The notes beneath the pieces are model-generated. The model did no database searches. It was not told the DNA's origin and worked only from the letters and a program-made list of their open reading frames with translations. From Aliivibrio sifiae (lineage in GTDB: Bacteria; Pseudomonadota; Gammaproteobacteria; Enterobacterales; Vibrionaceae): a stretch of DNA of 64,000 nt. This document shows, piece after piece, positions 57,599 to 64,000 of the stretch. Within the stretch, counting starts at the first letter, position 1, and each line of letters starts with the position of its first letter. The stretch is taken from positions 1,063,569 to 1,127,568 of the forward strand of contig NZ_MSCP01000002.1 of NCBI RefSeq assembly GCF_002954715.1, read 5' to 3'. Made by a program: the position numbers and the translations under genes.

Positions 57599-58507
57599 CT
57601 AATAGTAATGAGATTCTTTCATTGCTTTTTTTAAACATTCCGCAGCTTTTAGAAAAACGGGACCTTTATCCGAATTTTGACTACTGATTAACCCACACCC
57701 CCATGAGATATCACCATCAAAAAAGGCAACATCACATCGCTTTATTTGTTTGGACTTTACATACGGCTCTGCAAGGTGTGTAGGTAAAATACTCCAAGTG
57801 AGTGGTGACTTTTCCAAACACGATACAAGAAAATCAATACGTGTTAAAACCTGATAATTAGCGCTGAATATCGCCACGTTATCAAGTTCAGCGGAGAGTA
57901 AACTTTGCAATATTAACTGTTTCTTTGTTTGCATTAATTGAAGTGAACATGGCTCATGATCAAGTAATTCAGAATCAGCACTGACATAAACACCAAAATG
58001 AATTGAACCAATATTAATCCCCGCCAGACCTTTATGAGGCTTACTGCGATAAGATATTAACTGCAACGTTAGATCAACCCTCCCTTCTTGAATTGATTGG
58101 ATAGCGAGATCCTTTTGTTGTGATAAATAATTCACTCTCGTATATGGAAATGCACTTGATAGCTCCATCTCTGTTTTAAACAATACTGATACTGGCATTG
58201 TTTCGTCATAACTGATGGTCAAACTGTCTTCTATATCGCTACCTATATTATTTGCAATATTTTGAACTTCTAAACGTTGTTCAAGCAGTAAGGTCGCGTA
58301 CTTATATAAACGTATAGCATCAGGGGATAGCTTTGGCGTTTTTCCTTCTCGATTAAATAGCTCAACCCCCCAATCAATTTCAAGAAATGCAACTAATTGA
58401 TGAACCGTTGATCTGTCTTTTTTCAATTTTCTTGCCGCAGCACTAAAAGAGCCTTGCTCTACTACTGTTGCAAATGCTTCTAATTGATCAAAAGTAAATG
58501 TTGCCAT
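57599..58507 (-). CDS. LysR-family transcriptional regulator (divergent from acylase gene)
   Basis: 302 residues from the ATG at 58507 (a GTG at 58513 is in frame). N-terminal winged helix-turn-helix at ~4-62 (FDQLEAFATVVEQGSFSAAA, RKLKKDRSTVHQLVAFLEI), then a substrate-binding domain. The wing is unusual in having RSTVHQ where most LysR proteins have QPAVS. Divergent from the penicillin V acylase-like gene, with an inverted repeat in the 113 bp between them, so it probably controls that gene and itself. Confidence 0.88.
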   Translation of the reverse strand: MATFTFDQLEAFATVVEQGSFSAAARKLKKDRSTVHQLVAFLEIDWGVELFNREGKTPKLSPDAIRLYKYATLLLEQRLEVQNIANNIGSDIEDSLTISYDETMPVSVLFKTEMELSSAFPYTRVNYLSQQKDLAIQSIQEGRVDLTLQLISYRSKPHKGLAGINIGSIHFGVYVSADSELLDHEPCSLQLMQTKKQLILQSLLSAELDNVAIFSANYQVLTRIDFLVSCLEKSPLTWSILPTHLAEPYVKSKQIKRCDVAFFDGDISWGCGLISSQNSDKGPVFLKAAECLKKAMKESHYY

Positions 58508-58521
58508 AATCACTCGTCCAT

Positions 58522-58540
58522 TGTTGGGTTTATACCAACA
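58522..58540. promoter_or_regulatory. Probable LysR operator
   Basis: TGTTGG-GTTTATA-CCAACA, perfect 6-bp arms with an internal T-N11-A form, between the divergent LysR and acylase genes. It lies 15-33 bp upstream of the LysR ATG. Confidence 0.6.
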
Positions 58541-58620
58541 TATCAGAGATTACATGTGCGATAAAGCACGCAATAATAACCATATTGATGAAACACATCC
58601 TCTTCCATTTAGGAGAAACA

Positions 58621-59661
58621 ATGATGAAACGTTCTTTTATTTCGACTGCTTTAATTGGTGCACTTACTTTGTCTGCCATTGCTCCAGCCGCACAAGCATG
58701 TACTCGTATACTCTGGAAGACACAAGAACACGGTACTTTTGTGACTAGAACAATGGATTGGTCAGAACAAACACATCCACATTTAATGAATTTCCCTGCA
58801 GGTAGTTCTTATTTAACTCATACGGAAAAATCAAATAAAGTAACGTCTAAATACGATGTAACAGGTTTAACTACCTATGGTTTTATTACTGATGGTGTTA
58901 ACTCAAAAGGCTTAAGCGGTAATGTTTTGTATGACGGTGAAATGGACTTAGCGGTTAAATCATCTAGCAAAAATGGTTCATTAACATACTTACGTAATAT
59001 GTTATCTCAATATCAATCAGTGAATGAAGTTGTTGCCGCTATCAATGAAGGAGCTCCTTCTATTGAGTTTGTTGAAGGAGTGCCGATTCGTATTGCTCTT
59101 CACATCTCATTTCAAGATACTACTGGCGATAGCGCGATTGTTGAATGGAGAAATGGAAAACCTCAAGTATGGCATGGTAAGCAATACACTGTAATGACAA
59201 ATCAACCGGGTTACGCACAACATCTTGCTAATGTAGAGCGATCAAAACGTGGTTGGGGCGAACAAGAGCAACAATGGAGTCAAACGAACCTTGGTACTGG
59301 CGGCAATACTAACCCTGAAGACCGTTTTATTCATGCGACTTACTTCTCAGGTCACTTAGCTGAACCAACAAGTGTAATTAACGGTATTTTAAAGTTAGAT
59401 TCAACAAGTTTTAAAATCCCTCACGACGCACCAAATAAAATGATTAATGGAAAAATGGCAGGTTATGCAACCGAGTACTCTGTAAATCGCCACCTTGATT
59501 CAGGTGAAACCGTGGTGCGTTATCAATGGGGTGATGCCTTTAATCAAGTGCAATACAACGTTAAAGAAATCCAGCAATCAGGTAAATTTGTTAACTTTAG
59601 TATTTCAACGCCAAACTTAGCTGGAAATATTACGGAAAAAGCGATTCTTTCAGCAAAATAG
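58621..59661 (+). CDS. Choloylglycine hydrolase/penicillin V acylase family Ntn hydrolase
   Basis: 346 residues from the ATG at 58621, which follows AGGAGAAACA; the frame could start at 58585, but that would precede the signal peptide. Signal peptide MMKRSFISTALIGALTLSAI then APAAQA, with cleavage exposing Cys27, the N-terminal nucleophile. Other active-site positions are visible: R29 (CTRILW), D46 (TRTMDW) and N194 (MTNQPGY). This is the Gram-negative periplasmic cluster of the family, whose members hydrolyse penicillin V, some bile-salt conjugates and long-chain acyl-homoserine lactones; which substrate applies is not readable here. Controlled probably by the divergent LysR. Ends at a strong terminator. 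Confidence 0.9.
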   Translation: MMKRSFISTALIGALTLSAIAPAAQACTRILWKTQEHGTFVTRTMDWSEQTHPHLMNFPAGSSYLTHTEKSNKVTSKYDVTGLTTYGFITDGVNSKGLSGNVLYDGEMDLAVKSSSKNGSLTYLRNMLSQYQSVNEVVAAINEGAPSIEFVEGVPIRIALHISFQDTTGDSAIVEWRNGKPQVWHGKQYTVMTNQPGYAQHLANVERSKRGWGEQEQQWSQTNLGTGGNTNPEDRFIHATYFSGHLAEPTSVINGILKLDSTSFKIPHDAPNKMINGKMAGYATEYSVNRHLDSGETVVRYQWGDAFNQVQYNVKEIQQSGKFVNFSISTPNLAGNITEKAILSAK

Positions 59662-59687
59662 TTTAGCGAATACATACATAAGAAAAT

Positions 59688-59722
59688 AACAAAGCCGAAT
59701 GCATAATACATTCGGCTTTGTT
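59688..59722. terminator. Intrinsic terminator between acylase and oxidoreductase genes
   Basis: Perfect 14-bp stem AACAAAGCCGAATG / CATTCGGCTTTGTT with a 7-base loop, between two converging genes; symmetrical enough to serve both. Confidence 0.88.
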
Positions 59723-59740
59723 ACTACTATAAAGTAAAAA

Positions 59741-60718
59741 TTAACTATCCGCAGGGAAAACAACACCAGTTTGTTTGCGGATTTCTGTGGTTACTTTTGA
59801 TATAAGCAATGAACGCTCAACCGCTTGCATATCCATTTGATTCAATTCAACTTGCTCGGCAAATTTAAACGCTTCATAAAACATTGGGTTGGCGTTTTGC
59901 TCAAGGGTCAAGTCTTCTGTTTCTCCACCACGATTTACTTTCGTTACTTTTTGGCCAATAGAGATCATCTCAGCTAAGATCGCCCCCTCTTCACCTTGGA
60001 TCTCACTGGGTACATAAGAATCACTGGTCTTAGAGTGCATAACAACCACATCAAAGCCATCATAGCCACAAATGATACTGCCGTTACCATCAACACCAGA
60101 ATCTAGCAGATGTGCCTGTGCTTGAATGGATGCAGGTTCACCAAATAACTCAACCATAGAGCCTACACAATAAAAACCGATGTCCATAATCGAGCCATTT
60201 GAAAACTCAGGATTAAAAGTATTTGGGTTTTCACCATTAAGGTATTTAGGGTAACGAGAAGAGTACTGACAATAAGTGATGTGCGCTTTTCTAATCGCCC
60301 CTAAACTTGGCAAGTATGATTTAATTTGCTGAAAGTTAGGTAAATATGGCGACATAAAGGCTTCAAACAGCACCACGTTATTCTCTTGTGCGGTTTGATA
60401 AGCGAGTTGTGCCTCTTGGTAATTTGAGGCGACTGGTTTTTCACAAATGACGTGTTTACCCTGCTTCATCATCTTAATAGATTGTGGAGCATGAAATGAA
60501 TTAGGGCTTGCGATGTACACCGCATCCACTTCATCACACGCCGCTAATTTATCTAAACAATCAAAGGTTAAACTTACGCTAAATTTATCAGCAAATGCTT
60601 TAGCTTGTTCAATTGAGCGCGAATACACTGCAGATATTTGATATTTGCCACTCTCTAGTGCGGCCGCTAAAAATCGTTCGGTGATCCAATTGGTTCCAAT
60701 AACAGCAAGTTTTATCAT
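59741..60718 (-). CDS. Gfo/Idh/MocA-family oxidoreductase
   Basis: 325 residues. N-terminal Rossmann fold starting IKLAVIGTNWITERFLAAAL, with YIASPNSFHAPQ at ~68-79 and the EKP motif at 93-95 (HVICEKPVASN), whose Lys is catalytic in the family. The C-terminal domain has the usual GSIMDIGFYCVGSMVELFGEP. It probably oxidises or reduces a sugar-like or other alcohol substrate with NAD(P); the substrate is unknown. Lies 30 bp after the HopJ-like gene on the same strand. Confidence 0.9.
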   Translation of the reverse strand: MIKLAVIGTNWITERFLAAALESGKYQISAVYSRSIEQAKAFADKFSVSLTFDCLDKLAACDEVDAVYIASPNSFHAPQSIKMMKQGKHVICEKPVASNYQEAQLAYQTAQENNVVLFEAFMSPYLPNFQQIKSYLPSLGAIRKAHITYCQYSSRYPKYLNGENPNTFNPEFSNGSIMDIGFYCVGSMVELFGEPASIQAQAHLLDSGVDGNGSIICGYDGFDVVVMHSKTSDSYVPSEIQGEEGAILAEMISIGQKVTKVNRGGETEDLTLEQNANPMFYEAFKFAEQVELNQMDMQAVERSLLISKVTTEIRKQTGVVFPADS

Positions 60719-60748
60719 GATTCAATCTCTTTATTGGTTTTCTGTTGT

Positions 60749-61096
60749 TTATTTCGCTTGAAGTGCTTGAGTTTTAAACTGAACACCCGCCCAACCGGTT
60801 ACCATAAAATTTCGAATATTTTGATGGTCATCCCCTTGTGGATTCTCTAATACGTCATGACGATAATATTGCCCAAAACACGCTAATGTTTGCTCTACAC
60901 TGAGTTGATTCAATAATGCGAAAGCAAAAATTTTGCATGAGCCATTATTTTGATCGGCCAAATTAACCGTATTACCATTCGTAAATTCTGTTGGCGTAAA
61001 GTCATAGTGAGACTCAATCACGGCCATGGTTTCGGTAAATTCAATCAATTCAGGCTGTGTGCTTAGTTTTTCAATAAATGCGTTTAACGTCATCAT
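60749..61096 (-). CDS. HopJ-type III effector family protein (small housekeeping member)
   Basis: 115 residues, soluble. FIEKLSTQPELIEFTETMAV, with YDFTPTEFTNG and NNGSCKIFAFALLN, matches the HopJ family, which despite its name is widespread in non-pathogenic gamma-proteobacteria. No secretion signal for T6SS or T3SS can be inferred. AAGGA precedes the ATG. Likely in one transcript with the oxidoreductase. Confidence 0.85.
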   Translation of the reverse strand: MMTLNAFIEKLSTQPELIEFTETMAVIESHYDFTPTEFTNGNTVNLADQNNGSCKIFAFALLNQLSVEQTLACFGQYYRHDVLENPQGDDHQNIRNFMVTGWAGVQFKTQALQAK

Positions 61097-61135
61097 GACT
61101 TCCTTTTTTCAACTTGTTTCTATCTGATCCAATAC

Positions 61136-61168
61136 AAAAAAACCTAGATAGAAGTTCTACCTAGGTTT
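61136..61168 (-). terminator. Intrinsic terminator of the GNAT gene
   Basis: On the minus strand AAACCTAG-G-TAGAA-C-TTCTA-T-CTAGGTTTTTTT: 13 paired bases with one internal mismatch, then a T run. Confidence 0.8.
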
Positions 61169-61171
61169 CAA

Positions 61172-61450
61172 TTATTTCGCTAACACGTCTTGCCACTGTG
61201 GATTTTTATTCATGTAATGAACCACATAAGAGCAAACAGGCACGATCAATAAATTGGATGATCTCATCTCATGTAAGAATGACTCCATCATTACTTTGCC
61301 GTAGCCTTTTCCTTGTAGCTCATCAGGGATCCGAGTACTTATTACATCGAGAATATTACCTTTCTTTTCGTAATACACTTTAGCAACAGCCTCTCCCTCA
61401 AGTGCTATGCGATAACACTTATTATCAGGATCATGAGTTATCATATTCAT
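61172..61450 (-). CDS. Small GNAT acetyltransferase-like protein (YidJ type)
   Basis: 92 residues, the short GNAT form of COG2388. The acetyl-CoA loop is QGKGYGKVM (46-54) after RIPDEL; the C-terminal LIVPVCSYVVHYMNKNPQW is typical of the family. Acts on an unknown acceptor. AGAGGGA lies upstream of the ATG. Confidence 0.88.
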   Translation of the reverse strand: MNMITHDPDNKCYRIALEGEAVAKVYYEKKGNILDVISTRIPDELQGKGYGKVMMESFLHEMRSSNLLIVPVCSYVVHYMNKNPQWQDVLAK

Positions 61451-61490
61451 GCCTACATTCCCTCTTCCTTTTCAAGTACAACTACTTTAA

Positions 61491-62669
61491 TCAGTTCCAC
61501 TTAAAAATGCGAGTTTCGTTTCCTTCTTGTGGCGCTTCTGGGATATTTAACGACAATAAGAATGAAATAAAGGCCATTCCAGCGCCTACGTAAAATACAG
61601 CAGCTGGTGACACAAGCCATATCAAGCCAAAGCTCACAGGAATAACCACGGCTGCGATATGGTTAATAGTAAAGGCTACACCAGCCGTTGATGCCATATC
61701 AGCAGGATCGGCAATTTTTTGGAAATACGTTTTAATCGCTAATGCTAATGCAAAAAACAGATGGTCGATAATGTACAGTGCTGCTGCCATTTCTGAAGTT
61801 TGTACCAATGCATAACCAACAAAAACAAAAATCAAACCGATGTATTCAAACATAAGAGCTTTACGCTCACCAACTACACCAATCCAACGTCCTATCTTTT
61901 TAGCAAATAACCAGTTAAATACATAGTTGGCTAAGAACAATAACGTAATTTCAGAAGCCGAATAACCGAACTTCTCAACCATTAAAAAGCCAGCAAACAC
62001 CATAAAGATCTGACGACGAGCACCACTCATAAAGGTTAATGCGTAATACAACCAATAACGCTTACGTAGTACCAGTTTCTTAGTTTGTTGGGTTTCGGTT
62101 TCAAAATTTGGAAACGATAACCACATAAAGATCGTCACGATTAATGCAATAGAACCTGCAATGAAGTAAATCCATTTAAACTCTAATTGAACTAATTCAA
62201 GCAATACCCATAACACGCCATAAGTACACAAAGAAGCAAGCGCACCGATAGAGATAAGCTTACCTAGCATCTCTGGTGCTTCTTCTTTGGTTAGCCATTG
62301 CAGCGATAGAGACTGCTTTAAGGTTTCAAAATAGTGGAAACCTACCGACATCAATAATGTTGTGCATAATAAGCCATATACGCTTGGGAAGAACCCAGTA
62401 ATCGCAACACCTACCGCTAACATCACTAAAGAGAGGATCATGAACTTCTGCTCACGAATAAAAAGAAGAACGAATACAGCGGTAAATGCAAGAAAGCCTG
62501 GAATTTCACGAACACTTTGTAATAAACCAATGTCCGCGCCAGTAAAGGCGGCTTTCTCGATAACAAAGTTATTCAACAGTGCATTCCATGTAGAGAAAGC
62601 AATAGGAACAACAATAGATATTAAAATCAAAAACGTTTTGGGATTTCTCCACTGAGCTAGGCTCGACAT
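61491..62669 (-). CDS. MFS transporter
   Basis: 392 residues with ~12 hydrophobic helices, in two sixes around a cytoplasmic loop (~190-200, ETETQQTKKLVLRKRYW). Inner membrane. Substrate not recognised; no MFS subfamily motif beyond the general plan was identified. The LysR gene 84 bp upstream on the same strand may regulate it. Confidence 0.85.
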   Translation of the reverse strand: MSSLAQWRNPKTFLILISIVVPIAFSTWNALLNNFVIEKAAFTGADIGLLQSVREIPGFLAFTAVFVLLFIREQKFMILSLVMLAVGVAITGFFPSVYGLLCTTLLMSVGFHYFETLKQSLSLQWLTKEEAPEMLGKLISIGALASLCTYGVLWVLLELVQLEFKWIYFIAGSIALIVTIFMWLSFPNFETETQQTKKLVLRKRYWLYYALTFMSGARRQIFMVFAGFLMVEKFGYSASEITLLFLANYVFNWLFAKKIGRWIGVVGERKALMFEYIGLIFVFVGYALVQTSEMAAALYIIDHLFFALALAIKTYFQKIADPADMASTAGVAFTINHIAAVVIPVSFGLIWLVSPAAVFYVGAGMAFISFLLSLNIPEAPQEGNETRIFKWN

Positions 62670-62753
62670 GATAGTGACTCTTATTAATATTTAGATTTAC
62701 ACACTGTAACATATTTCGTTGAAACATCGTCTTAGCCCATGGCGATCTTTACT

Positions 62754-63641
62754 TTATTTACCTTTTAATAATGAGACTAAGTACTGAATACTTTCTGATA
62801 CTTGTTCTGTTTTGGTATAAATCCCAACATTGCCTGATTTTTCTGAACATTGTGGAAGCTTCACAATGCCCAACTCCACCATTTTATCTTTGACTTGATT
62901 GGTATAAGGCATGATCGCATCACTGGTTTTTAGCATATCAATACTGGCTTTCAAGGAGTTAAGTTCATATACAACTCCTGTTTTTTGCTGTTTAAGATTG
63001 AACTCTTCCATGCCTTCATCGTTCAAAATCTTAGTATGTCTGATGTGATCAGGAGTGACTTTTATTAAAGGGTAGTGTTCCAACTCATTTGATATTAGAT
63101 CATTTGACAATAATGGATGCCCTTCCCTTACAAACCACGCTTCTTGTTCGATAAATAAAGGCATAAACAATACACGATGTCTTGGATCGATATTTTCGAT
63201 TTCATGACCGATAAAAAGATCAATATCACCATTGAGTAATTGATTTAGCATAGAGAGGCCATTACCAAACTCGATATACATTGAGTTATTTGGATGCTGC
63301 TCCACAAACTGTTTAATGATATCGGCAGCAAAACATTCCCACCAAGCCTCACCAATTCCTAATTTTATCTTACCCTGACTTCTGGCTTTCATGTCGGTCA
63401 GTTGATGCATCATTTGACTGTGTTTTTCAAACAAATCTTGTACATAACGATAATAAAGCCAGCCAGAACTAGTCAGTTCAACTCCTTTGGATTTTCGATG
63501 AAATAAAATCACATCCAAGCTTTCTTCTAGTTTCTTAATTGCTGTCGTTAATGTCGGCTGACTAATAAACAGTTTTTCAGAAGCACCTTTAATGCTGCCT
63601 TGCCGAGCCACTTCATAAAAATAGCGTGATGATTTATCCAT
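62754..63641 (-). CDS. LysR-family transcriptional regulator
   Basis: 295 residues from the ATG at 63641 (a GTG at 63650 is in frame). Helix-turn-helix at ~4-60 (FYEVARQGSIKGASEKLFIS then QPTLTTAIKKLEESL), and a ligand-binding domain after ~90. Divergent from the GH13 alpha-glucosidase gene; an inverted repeat in the shared region suggests it controls itself and perhaps that gene, or the MFS transporter gene downstream. Confidence 0.9.
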   Translation of the reverse strand: MDKSSRYFYEVARQGSIKGASEKLFISQPTLTTAIKKLEESLDVILFHRKSKGVELTSSGWLYYRYVQDLFEKHSQMMHQLTDMKARSQGKIKLGIGEAWWECFAADIIKQFVEQHPNNSMYIEFGNGLSMLNQLLNGDIDLFIGHEIENIDPRHRVLFMPLFIEQEAWFVREGHPLLSNDLISNELEHYPLIKVTPDHIRHTKILNDEGMEEFNLKQQKTGVVYELNSLKASIDMLKTSDAIMPYTNQVKDKMVELGIVKLPQCSEKSGNVGIYTKTEQVSESIQYLVSLLKGK

Positions 63642-63680
63642 AATAAACACTCAGTAATTATTCTGACTTCACAATACTCA

Positions 63681-63703
63681 TGATATAAATTTTTTCTATA
63701 TCA
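63681..63703. promoter_or_regulatory. Probable LysR operator
   Basis: TGATATA-N9-TATATCA, perfect 7-bp arms, 40-62 bp upstream of the LysR ATG at 63641 and ~80 bp upstream of the GH13 gene. The central spacer is AATTTTTTC. Confidence 0.5.
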
Positions 63704-63757
63704 GAGTTCAAATTATCAATTATTCATCACCGTTTTTTTTCGCTATATTGCGTTTAA

Positions 63758-64000
<243 letters not shown>

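Noticed and set aside
60749..61096. HopJ-like protein as a secreted effector
   Set aside because: The family name comes from a plant pathogen; this member is in a metabolic context and has no secretion hint.

Overview
The window looks like an AT-rich chromosome segment of a Vibrionaceae bacterium, most likely of the Aliivibrio/Vibrio group. The Hcp, VgrG, ClpV and VasH proteins read as typical Vibrio type VI secretion (T6SS) proteins, and the penicillin V acylase-like, NhaC-like and GH13 genes on the right fit that group. Species cannot be fixed from the sequence alone. No insertion sequence, CRISPR array or rRNA was seen; there is one tRNA-Gly(UCC).

Layout. 1-8834 (minus): the first ~2944 codons of a giant Ig-repeat lipoprotein that runs off the left edge; its last 1.2 kb is a 594-bp tandem repeat. 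9082-9903: a small M23/LytM endopeptidase. 10294-36097: a T6SS cluster. The VasL/TagA-like gene, tssM and an Lrp-type regulator run rightwards. They converge on a leftward block (kinase, tssA, tssB, tssC, tssE, tssF, tssG) and a second leftward block (hcp, vgrG, a probable DUF6484 protein, a helical protein, DUF2169, a ketosynthase-like pseudoenzyme). clpV, vasH and a lipoprotein run divergently from hcp. A convincing sigma-54 -24/-12 promoter precedes hcp, and the sigma-54 activator VasH is encoded close by. Strong intrinsic hairpins lie just after hcp and just after tssC, the genes for the most abundant parts.

36238-54992 (all minus) is an effector island. It holds two paralogous three-gene modules, each made of a MIX-motif protein, a beta-propeller lipoprotein and a ~1600-residue protein with a central OmpA-like domain. 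They flank a MIX-LysM-PG-binding-HExxH protein and the tRNA. The gene order matches the MIX co-effector/immunity/effector 'binary effector module' described for Vibrio parahaemolyticus T6SS1, here duplicated. This is the most interesting part of the window.

The T6SS is incomplete within the window: no tssJ, tssK, tssL or PAAR gene was recognised. They must lie outside (probably beyond the left edge) or elsewhere in the genome.

55245-64000 is ordinary accessory/metabolic content: an NhaC-type antiporter, a small secreted protein, a LysR regulator divergent from a penicillin V acylase/choloylglycine hydrolase, a Gfo/Idh/MocA oxidoreductase, a HopJ-like protein, a GNAT, an MFS transporter, a second LysR, and the first 72 codons of a GH13 alpha-glucosidase.
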